From assembly GCA_036785705.1 (NCBI GenBank), contig JAWUZG010000007.1, positions 1 to 64,000 of the forward strand: DNA of 64,000 nucleotides, given 5' to 3'. Source of the stretch: Acanthornis magna. Lineage: Eukaryota; Chordata; Aves; Passeriformes; Acanthizidae. Below the pieces are notes generated by a model, which was not told the origin of the DNA, did no database searches, and was given only the letters and a program-made list of their open reading frames with translations. A program made the translations under genes and the position numbers. This document shows, in pieces, positions 35,901 through 44,645 of this stretch; within the stretch, counting starts at the first letter, position 1, and each line of letters begins with the position of its first letter.

Positions 35901-38900
35901 ACTCTCATGGTTTACAGCACATCAGTTTGTGCCCTGATAGGTCAAAAATTGAAGAGACAAAGAAGTAAGCCAAGAGGATAGGAAGCACCAATGTGTTCTA
36001 ATAGCTTGTGCAAGCTATCAATTTTGTAGCTTCTATGATTCATTATTCTTTTTCAAATACTGTCAATTTATCTATCCTGAGACTTTTTACAACCGCTTCA
36101 TTCCCCTCCTCTCTCAAATGTAACCACAGGTACACCAAGAGGGGTTCTGTTGTCTGCCTTTTAAAGCTTAGGGTGTGAAGTTTAAATTGAACAAGTATTA
36201 TCTATCTCTCCAAGTGGACTAAGTCGGGTTCTACTGACTGTGATGTCAAGAATTAATCAGTCTTTATATTCAATGCTTCACAAGCTATATAGAGAGAACC
36301 ATCTGAACTTCCACTACAGACAACTTTCCAGTTCAGAACCATAAATTATCATGTAATTTTAATAATTTGAGACTTTAAGGAATCCTGAATTGAGTGTATC
36401 ACATTACTTTTGAGGAACAATCATAGAGTCTGGAATACACATTCTTACTATTTATTTAGCCTAATGCTTAAACAACTTATCAGTGGTTCAGAGATCCAGC
36501 AATCAAACTGATGTCCATTTATTCGATCCCGGAGTATGCAGGCAGCTAATGTAATCATCTTAACCAACCATCTTCAATTTAGCCTTACTGCCTTAGCTGA
36601 GTTCTTCCTAAATCTTTCCACAGAGCTTTTACCCTTGTAGTTATGTCCTAAGATTTTCTGTTTTGTAAGGGACAGTATCCTCACACTTATGGCAGGGATT
36701 TCTGTATTGTGTATGAGTGTCACAGTTTTAGCGTATCACCCTAACAGCTCAGACTCAAATGAGGCACATTATGTTGTTTACTTCTCAAGAAAACTATATA
36801 CAAGTAAACTTGTCTGTATTAAATAAGTACTTGAACACTTTGAGCAATTTGTCTTTATTATATGAAATTCAAGACCAAAAATAAATTGTATTCCAAATCA
36901 TCCTTCTCTCCAAATGTTCCATATTATCATTTGGTTCCCCTGATATCTGCTGTCCCAGCAGCCTTTGGCATGCAAAAGACAGGATCACTGGGAGTGCAGA
37001 AACACGAGAAGAGAAAGGACTGTTCATAGCACCAGAGGCAGTGCCCTGATGTTAACACCATGCTCTAGCACAATGCACAATTTTTGATTTGGAAACCAGT
37101 CCCCGGGTAAGTGGAAAACGTATATCCAACTGGCACATGGGAAACATCTAGAGGGACAAGAGCTAAGTCCATCAGTTGGCAGCAAGAGCGGCACAAGCTT
37201 CCTGAGGTACTAGAATCCTTTTTGAATAGGAAGCATGAGAGGAGACAGCAAATGAGGGAACCTTTTGGCCTGGTACACACTAGACATGAAAAGTAAACCG
37301 TGATGCAAACACACCACTGGCTTTGAGAACTAGCTCAAGGGAGCTCAATACTCCTGCTAGTGCAGCTGCTTGAGAAGCAGCAATAGCTTCTGGTCTGCCA
37401 AATCACCTGTCTAAATGCTATGGATAAATGAAGTTGTCAGGCCGTATTCCCCTTTCAGCATAACTAGCCTTTCTCTGGGCAATGTAAGGACATCTCTGCA
37501 ACAAGACAGGTTTAACCCTGTTAAAAATTAAGCAGAGAGATAATTTAAAAAAAAAAACATAAGCTGTACACTTGTATACTTACAGATTTATTTCTAACAG
37601 CTTCAGACACAAATGGTTGTAAAATTGTGCCTATCAAGGAGCAGGTAAAAAAAAGGCACTAACTTTTTTTATCTTACATTTTGACTAGTAAGAGCAGCTG
37701 CCCACCAATGAAAATACTGTGTGCCAGGCTTATCTGCTTGTACTTCAAAGAGAGTAATATTTCAGTGGTTAAGATTTAAGACTCTCATCATTCCTTTTCT
37801 TGTAATTATTCAAATGATGACATACATCCTGAATGTGGATGCAAGTCATGTTCCTTCTAGTGACAGGACATGCATTGCTCTGATTTTGTGGTCTCCTCAG
37901 CACCTCCCACTGCTATATGCAATATATGACACCCCCTCATACATATAACAAGCTTCAATGATCAATGGTATAAAGAACCCTTTGGTACAATCTAAAATTC
38001 TTCTCTTGTTTAAGGACAGAGCTAATCTCTTTTTCTCTTTAGGAAAGTAAGACTAACTGTAGTTATCTGTTTCTGCAAGCTTTTTCTCTCTAAAGCTTGT
38101 TACTGTACTAATATTTGCAAGTGTAACTGCTACGTGGAGCATTATTTTTAACCACTGTGTTTTTTTAACCATAAATTCTTGTGTTTTACTGATATATTTG
38201 TTATCCTCCTCACAACGAGTAAGCGAGATTTCAGATCTCCCATCTTTTACTGTATGAACAGGTAATTTAAGTGCACTGTATGACCTCAGGTTACAGAAGG
38301 TTCAGGTTCTATTTCGTATGGTTTTATTTTCTGTGGACAGTCTAGGCAGATGACAACATTGCAAACACGTATGTGACAGGAATGTTTATCAATATGGGGA
38401 AGAAGAAGTTTTTGCTTTAGTATGTGACCTGCCTGTAGTCAGGTGCTGGTTTTCACACCTTTAGGATCTTACCAAAAAATCAGAAAGGCTTTTCTTGTAG
38501 TCAGAAAGTCAAACGGTTAATGCTTGTCTAGGATCACTCCTGTGTTACAGACCTGCAATTAAGCGTGAGACTCCCCAGCTGACTAACTTGACTGCTTTGG
38601 AATTAGGATCCTGCAATGGTCTGAGACAAATAGATTTTGTACCACATTAGGCAAAACCAGTGTCAGACTTGGACAGCTCTGTGGTGCAAGCAGAATGGGA
38701 GCATCAGTCAAAGATTGCTAGAGAAGACCTTTCATTGAGACATGAAGAGCAGAAAGAAACCCCTTGGTACCTAAACTCCTCAGAGAAGAGTCAAGGTGCA
38801 TCTCAAGCTAATCCTAGCCCCAGACTTAGTCAATGCTTTATGCCTGAATGATTACACAGCTGTAATACAACCCTCGTACTCATTTGTCCAACAGGATTAA

Positions 38901-39046
38901 GGACGAAAAATTATAAATACATATAGGTATATACATATATATATATATATAATTTATTTAAAACTCTTACAATAATGGCAGTGATTGGACCAAAAAAATC
39001 TTTAATCAGAATTACTTACCAATCAGTATAGGTAAGTATATAGGTG
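32941..39046. other. AT-rich non-coding region
   Basis: About 6 kb of AT-rich DNA with no recognisable LINE, LTR or gene. Two hydrophilic frames (37,111-37,296 and 38,660-38,851, plus) look somewhat protein-like but have no family match and poor splice context. A (TA)n run sits at about 38,931-38,952. Confidence 0.4.
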
Positions 39047-39076
39047 AGTGCACTATAGCTACTACTATAGTGCACT
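39047..39076. repeat. Perfect 12-bp inverted repeat (hairpin)
   Basis: AGTGCACTATAG (39,047-39,058) and its exact complement CTATAGTGCACT (39,065-39,076) are separated by CTACTA. Two direct copies of TTGAAGCACTG follow at about 39,080-39,101. Function unknown. Confidence 0.8.
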
Positions 39077-39144
39077 ATTTTTGAAGCACTGTTGAAGCAC
39101 TGTTAAAGTACTAAGGCTAGCAAAACCAATTCCTGAATAGAGAT

Positions 39145-39227
39145 TGATGTTACTCACACATACCAACTACCATGGGCAAATCTTTCACTTAGCCTCTAGG
39201 AGGTGCGCCTGCACTCAAGGGAAGGAT
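39145..39227 (+). repeat. Dispersed block shared with 46,708-46,797
   Basis: About 85 bp resembling a block at 46.7 kb: GATGTTACTC, then CATACCAA, ACCAT.GGCAAATCT and CTC..GGAGG. Both lie a few hundred bases left of LTRs that begin TGTTATA. They may be remnants of the 3' internal region of the same retrovirus, or a separate old repeat. Confidence 0.5.
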
Positions 39228-39509
39228 TTTCGCACACCTTAGGGAGGTATGTTAGAAGTTTTCACTGTGAAAAAGTGGAACTGGGGTTTTACAGCATTAA
39301 TTTATTGACTGTCAGTCATATATATTTTCAGACTACATGTTACCAGGCTTACTCAGCAATTTTTTTTTTTCCTGAGAAAGATATAATCAGCTCTTTGGTT
39401 TCTTCTGCTCAACAGTTCTGATTCTCCATATCAGGGCCCTGCATGTCCTTGCAGTGGGTCTGATAGCTGGTAAGAGACATCAATATGATTTTTTTTATGC
39501 TTCAACATA

Positions 39510-40409
39510 TGTTATACACGAGGTGAAAAATTATTTTAGGGGTGGTACACATACTGGGAGTTCTGTCCCTGGGGAGGCTTCATCTGGAAGCCAATCAGGG
39601 CAGAGAAAGCTTCCACTATTAGTCTGCAAGCGATCCCCCCAAACTCTTGCTGGTGGGGCAGCCCAAGATGATCGAGAAAAAATGACAGGGGAAATAATGC
39701 TATAGGAGGAGCCCTAGCACATAAAAGCAGTGAACTGTGACCCAACCATGGCCATTTTCTTTGGGTTTCTTGGAGGGAGCAGGGGCTCACCTGGAGGATC
39801 AGCTTGGGCCTCCCCCCACCTCACTTTTTTTTTTTCTTCTGTGGTCCTGCTTCTTCCCGGGCTGTGTTCCCTGTCCGCCCCTGTCCTGCACTGCTTTGCC
39901 GTTTCCCCGAGGCAGCTCCGTGGCCGCCACAGCCTCGTGCTCTGCTGTTTCCCCGGCGGAGCAGCCGCCGCTGCCGCTGCCAAGAGCCGCGCCCCGAGCC
40001 TGCCAGCCGCAGCTGCTCCCCGAGCGTGCCCGTGGCCACGGCAGGCTGTTCTTCACCCACGGCAGGGACACGCAGCTGCTGCTGCTGCTTGGAAATTGTG
40101 CCCAGCCGCTCACAAGAGCCACACGAACTCATCTCAGCTTGCAGCACACACACTCCATTCGCTGAGCTTTCGCTGACAGGGCACACAGGGTCCAGCGGTA
40201 ACGATCTGTCTGGTATTCTCTTTCTCTCTTGGTCTCTCTTTTTCCCTCTTTATTCCTTTCTCTGTCCTCTTTGGTAGGAACACTTACCCTTCTTTATCAA
40301 TAAACAGTTCTCAGACACAATATTGCCATGTTTGCACTTTATTTTTTGTCCAAGAAATCTATTAAACAGAATCCTTCCCAACTCCCCCTTTTTACAGCAG
40401 GACAGGACA
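39510..40409 (+). mobile_element. Long ERV LTR with GC-rich leader
   Basis: It begins TGTTATACACGAGG, close to the start of the LTR at 46,958 (TGTTATAAATGAG). It has a TATA element at 39,720-39,727 (CATAAAAG) and a strongly GC-rich stretch at 39,840-40,110. A pyrimidine-rich run leads into AATAAA at 40,299-40,304, and the likely 3' end is GGACAGGACA at 40,409. The overall plan matches the minus-strand LTR at 5.4-6.5 kb. The overlapping open frames of 107-157 codons here are a by-product of GC-richness, not genes. The target duplication is not identifiable and the end is tentative. Confidence 0.68.
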
Positions 40410-40608
40410 GTTGGTCAAGGAGGCCTCAGCATTCTTCAACACTAAAACCACCAGATCATCTTGGCTCAATCTTCTCACTGACAAGCAGACCCTACTTGCT
40501 CAATGCATCACTGAACAGCAGGCCCTCCTTGCTCAGTTCATCACTGAGAGCATATAAATATATGATTTAATTTCAAGCTGCAATATCCAGGCTTAGGCAG
40601 AGCATCCT
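40410..40608. other. Short spacer between LTRs
   Basis: It holds two imperfect direct copies of a CTGA(C/A)(A/C)AGCAG.CCCT.CTTGCTCA segment (about 40,477-40,540). Otherwise nothing is recognised. It may be ERV leader or U5 sequence. Confidence 0.35.
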
Positions 40609-41158
40609 GCCACAGGCTTAACGCTGGGTGGTGGTGGGGTGAGATTTGGTCTCTGCATGTTCCAAGAATGTCTCTATTCCCAGACAGATCCTTCCAGCCA
40701 ATGCATTCAACAACGTGCAAGCAGACCTTTCCTATCACCCGTGCTGGTGTATTGCACAGTCACACACACACTGCAGAGCCTTTGACTTAGCTCAATGTGT
40801 TTACCAGAGACAAAAGAACTTCAGAGGGCTCAACCATGTGGAGATTCAGAGGATTTATTCCCAAAGGGATGCAGCAGCAAAAGAGGCAGAACCACCCTTA
40901 GTGACCATGGATATAGGGGTCAAAGGCCAGTAGGGTTGGGGAGAAGGCGGGGAAGTAAAACAATAATCCAATGGGGAGGAAAGGGAGGGCGAAGTCAGTG
41001 ATACAACAACAACCAATCAACATAGGAGGATTAGCATAACTAGGAAGAGACCACCCAACCAACCTCAGAGGTTATTTCATACCTCAGGGTTGACTTACCA
41101 GCATGTTGCTGCTTTTTGACCTCTTGGTTCCTCCGAGAAAGTTTCAGATACCACAACA
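40609..41158 (-). mobile_element. ERV LTR, copy 2 of an inverted pair
   Basis: The minus strand starts TGTTGTGGTATCTGAAAC at 41,158 and follows the LTR at 18,854-19,430 block for block: CTAGTTATGCTAATCCTCC, a TATA-like CCCCTATATCC, AATAAATCC (plus-strand TTTATT at 40,854-40,859) and the CCACCACC-rich end. It is not followed by a primer-binding site, so it is a solo or 3' LTR. The left boundary is approximate. Confidence 0.8.
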
Positions 41159-41814
41159 CAGGCTGACATCTAGAAAGCTTTAGAGGTAAAAGTGTCAACT
41201 TAATTTTTAAAAAATTAAGATATTCTTATCCCATGTTTAAGGGACTGTCTAATTTTCAACATTGTGCCTGCCATACTTCATTAGAACTTTCCTTCTTTTC
41301 CTCCATTGTATTATGCATTGGGCAGCTCTGAATGCCAGGCTGTGTTCAGGAGAACAATCTTGCACTAGCCAGGTCATTGTAATCATGATGATGAACTTTT
41401 TTGGGTATCATCTGGTACCTCTGAATTTCCTGTGCAGATCTTGTGTGCAGATATACAGAATGCTGAGCCTGAAACAGTATCCACCACACAGTATTCACCA
41501 GCATTCACCCTGCAGCTCCTCCAGTGCAGCAAATGACATCCATAAGTGCAGTACAACAGGCAGCTCCTAAATGTGCCTGATTCCAAGCCCCGTCTTAGGT
41601 TGTGACAGGCTTATGTCTGCAAAGTGAAAATATTCCTTAAGGAACCAGTGAAGGACCGCCCCCTGCCTTTCCTCTTGGTTTGATAATCACCACCATAAAT
41701 ATTAGCCTGTGAATAACACTGATCATTTAAGCTGGCACATTTTGGGTTTTTTTTATTCTTGTTTAGGGGATTTAATTTTCTGTTATGCTCTGCTCTTTAG
41801 TTGGCTGTCTTGGT
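41159..41814 (-). mobile_element. Probable ERV-L internal remnant
   Basis: This lies directly downstream (minus strand) of an LTR plus primer-binding site, so the first part should be the retroviral leader. No gag or pol motif is readable, and the internal region is evidently deleted or decayed. The boundary between retroviral and host sequence cannot be placed. A plus-strand frame at 41,262-41,570 is considered chance. Confidence 0.35.
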
Positions 41815-41817
41815 CCA

Positions 41818-41835
41818 ATCCCACTTCTGACACCA
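41818..41835 (-). promoter_or_regulatory. Retroviral primer-binding site, tRNA-Leu type
   Basis: The minus strand reads TGGTGTCAGAAGTGGGAT, four bases after the LTR end. Its complement, ATCCCACTTCTGACACCA, matches the 3' end of vertebrate tRNA-Leu including the CCA tail. Leu-primed elements are the ERV-L group, so this assigns the neighbouring LTR to that group. The match to tRNA-Leu is from memory and not searched. Confidence 0.8.
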
Positions 41836-41839
41836 AAGA

Positions 41840-42192
41840 TGTCCCATCCCAACGTGAGATGGGGGGAGGAATCTTACCAGATTCCTAAAATGAAATTAGA
41901 CACAAACATTAGATCAATATTACACTTGTGAAGTGTTTATTGATAAGGAAAACCAAAGAAAAAGGCCCTAAGAGACAGAAAAGGCAGAAGCAAAGGAAGA
42001 AAAAGAAGGAAGGAGTTGGAGAGACACACAGGGTGTTATTAACATGGCTCTCACGATGCCACATTGATTTTCAGTTGGCAGGTGGAGTGTGGGGGCTGCA
42101 AGCGTGGACAGGGGTGTGACTCCGATGCTTGGTGAATAGCGTGGTTCTGACAGTCATGAACACTGAACACTGAGAATGGTCAGTTCACAAAA
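41840..42192 (-). mobile_element. ERV-L 5' LTR, probably truncated
   Basis: Minus-strand LTR ending GGGATGGGACA at 41,840, directly before the primer-binding site. A pyrimidine-rich run precedes AATAAA (plus-strand TTTATT at 41,936-41,941), and the U5 resembles that of the LTR at 5.4 kb (TAATTTCATTTTAGG versus TAATTTCATCCTAGG). The upstream end is set provisionally at TGTGAACTGACC (42,192). No TATA element is visible, so U3 is likely truncated. It sits in the same orientation as, and 124 bp downstream of, the stop codon of the gene at 42.3-44.4 kb. Confidence 0.7.
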
Positions 42193-42315
42193 GGAAATGG
42201 AACAGTATGGAGGTTTTCTCCTGAAGGAAGTTTACAGTGACGGTACAAACACTCTTGTCTGTGTCATCAAAGCAAATACCCAGATTATTGTACCATCCAT
42301 GCTTCCTTTGTGCTC

Positions 42316-44439
42316 CTACTCTTCTTCGGGGTATTTGAACGGTTCCTGGGTCATAAGAATGGCCTTCTTAACAACCTCAGTCCGATAACAGTCTTTTGCA
42401 TCCACCCACACCACAGCATCAGGTGGGGAGATGTGTGTCTCATGTGCTTGGCCTTGGGCATGTCCTGCAGGTCTTTCTGCAGCTATTGATTCTTCGGGGC
42501 TCAGTTCCTGGTCCTGCTGCTCCTGTGGGTGTTCAAAGGGTTTCTGGACCACAAGCACAGCCTTTTTAACTACCTCTGTCTGATAGTAGTCTTTTGCATC
42601 CAGAAATACTGGAGCATCAGCTGTGCAACTGTGCCTGGTATGTCCTGGGCTCTCTGCCCCTCCTGCTGGGGCTGTTACTCTCATCCCTTCGTCAGGGCCT
42701 TGTTCCACATCCCTTTGTTCTTCCGTGTGCTCCTCAGATCCCTGGATCACAATAACAGCTCTGCTCAGGATCTCATCTGGGATGTACTGGCCTATGTCTG
42801 GGAGAGCCGGGCCATCATCAGCTGTGGGGCTGTGTGGCACATGTCCCGGCCTCACTGCCCCTGCTGCTTTGCCTGTTACTGCCCGTGTTGCATCCGTGCT
42901 GTGTTCTTGCTCTTCTGTCTGCCTGTTGGGTCTCTGGATCAAAATTGCAGCCTTGCTCATGAACTCACTGAAGGTATGCTGAGCTGCCTCCAGATCCAGT
43001 GCACAGGATATGGGTGGCTGCTGTTCCTGCTCTCCTGCCCCATGTGTTGCACTGAAGGCCCTTGGCAGAGCCCTTGGGACACTCTTGATGAAGGACATCC
43101 GTCGCTCCCGAGCCAGGGCATCGATGACTGTGGGGGAAGGAGATCTGAAGGCACATCCTGCATCTGTTCCTTCTTCTGTTGTTTCCTTCAGGCTCAGTTG
43201 CAGGTCCAGCTCTTCTTGCGGCTGCTGGCCAGGGCCCTGTTTCACAGGTTCCTCCTTGCCCAGGCCCTCAGCCCTGGCAGACTGGGCTGCCTCTGGCAGA
43301 GCCTCTTTGCAGCCTGTTGGCTGCTGCCTCTTTTGCTCTCCTTTGTCTTGGGCAGCAGTTAAGGCATTTAGAACACTCATTGACTTCCTATGCCACATCT
43401 GGTTCCCTTCAAACAGGGCATCCAGGAATGCAGACAAAGGGATTGTGCAGGAGTGGGCCTGGCCTGGTTCTGGGCCAGCTGCTACCAGCTCCCACACCAA
43501 AGAGGGCTCTTCCTGAGCTGCTGGGGTGACAATGGCTGTGCCATCTTCTCTTTCATGGTCTTCATCCAATCGACATTCCTGCTCCTGAGATCCTTCTGGT
43601 GTGGCCATTGGTATTGTTCTGTCATCTGTGGGGCAGCTGGGACCTTCCTTGGGACCAATGTAGAAGTCTTTGCTGCCCTCCAGGCCCAAGGAATTGACGA
43701 GGGGATGGGCAGGAGCTGACCCGATGTCATTTGTCCTTTGCCATAGATCTGCGTGTATTGCATCTTCCCATTCCTCCTCAGAGAGCTCAAAATCAAGGCC
43801 ATATTCCCACTGCTTTTCCTCCCACAGCCATGGACCAACGGCGCCTTCACACTCCTGCGCCTCGGTCAAGGCCACTGACTCACTGGTTGAAGCTTGGGCT
43901 CCCAGCTGCTCCAGTATCACAGTATTGTCTATGGTGCCCACAGCGAACCTCCTACGTGTCAGCCGTGACTGCTCTGGTGCAGTGTAGTCAATCGTCCATG
44001 GGAGGCTTGTGGCCCTATCCTCTGCTGTCGCAGGCCGTGCCATTCTGGCGTTGGCACTCACCTGCCCAGGTGTGTCACGGAGCCCCCCGGAGCGCCTCAG
44101 GGAGGAACCCTGTCCTTGGCTCCATGGCTCTCTGCCCTGCAGGCTATCCTGCTGCTGTGGCAGGGTGGCTTCCCAGGAGCCGTGGGCCTGGAAGCTCCTG
44201 TGTGGCTCCTCTGAAGGCCTCCTCTAGAAAGACACAATAACCTCCTTCAAAACAGGCCCGTGCCCCCACAGCCATGAAGTGCTTTGGTGGCACTCAACAC
44301 GCACGGTCAGCCCTGCCTGGTCCTGCTGTTCCCCTTAGTGCTGGTGGCCTGTCCCTGCACCTGCATCCCTGCTCAGGGAAGCTGATGCAAACATGGTACT
44401 CACCTGTGCTGGCTCTGCTGCTGGCTGCTCCTCCTCCAT
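42316..44439 (-). CDS. Two-exon gene for an unassigned 647-residue repeat protein
   Basis: I do not recognise the family. Exon 1 codes 44,439-44,404 (MEEEQPAAEPAQ). Its ATG sits in a near-ideal Kozak context (AGCCATGG), and it ends CAG|GTGAGT. The 180-bp intron (44,403-44,224) ends in a pyrimidine tract and TCTAG. Exon 2 codes 44,223-42,316, in the same phase, to a TAG. The start was chosen because the short first exon, a TATA-like box and a consensus intron all agree. The protein is acidic and hydrophilic, without signal peptide or membrane segments. Residues about 155-170 are rich in Glu and Trp (SEEEWEDAIHADLWQ). The last 220 residues are three clear 66-residue repeats with degenerate copies before them; each has a core like DAKDYYQTEVVKKAVLVVQ followed by a Glu/Gln-rich tail. 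The region is GC-rich against AT-rich flanks. An intact 636-codon exon in a window full of dead frames argues for selection. A second consensus donor lies inside the frame at 44,061. Real gene: fairly sure; function: unknown. Confidence 0.75.
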
Positions 44440-44549
44440 GGCTGTTTTCGGTGTCCTCTGCCACAGACCTGCCGGTGTTACCCTGGAGAGCTGCTGCCTC
44501 TTGAGAGAATTGCTCTCCTAGGACTGGGAACCCCAGGGCTCTCTGCTCC

Positions 44550-44556
44550 TTAAATA
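44550..44556 (-). promoter_or_regulatory. TATA-like box of the 647-residue gene
   Basis: The minus strand reads GGTATTTAAGGAGC. TATTTAA lies about 110 bp before the ATG, which would place transcription start near 44,525 with a 5' UTR of about 85 nt. Confidence 0.5.
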
Positions 44557-44563
44557 CCCTCAC

Positions 44564-44641
44564 TGTCACAATGGCCCCGTGTCACAGTGGCCTCTGTTTT
44601 GTAGGGCACTGCATCACAATGGGCCACTGTCATACAGGGCC
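44564..44641 (-). promoter_or_regulatory. Four-copy TGTCACA..GGCC motif array upstream of TATA
   Basis: On the plus strand four related sites occur at 44,564-44,577 (TGTCACAATGGCCC), 44,580-44,592 (TGTCACAGTGGCC), 44,611-44,625 (GCATCACAATGGGCC) and 44,628-44,641 (TGTCATACAGGGCC). They form two close pairs just upstream of the TATA-like box. ACAATGG, present in two copies, is the core recognised by SOX-family HMG proteins. That assignment is an inference from the motif, and other factors could bind. Confidence 0.5.
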
Positions 44642-44645
44642 ACGC

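Noticed and set aside
38660..38851. 63-codon hydrophilic frame that might be an exon
   Set aside because: Acceptor- and donor-like sites are weak and no family is recognised; insufficient to call.
39730..40277. Overlapping 107-157-codon frames on both strands
   Set aside because: They fall in the GC-rich leader of an LTR; CpG-rich DNA has few stops. No domain or splice context.
42529..43362. 277-codon plus-strand frame (and several others at 42.6-44.2 kb)
   Set aside because: Lies antisense to exon 2 of the minus-strand gene; Cys/Trp/Ser-rich composition typical of a shadow of a GC-rich coding exon.
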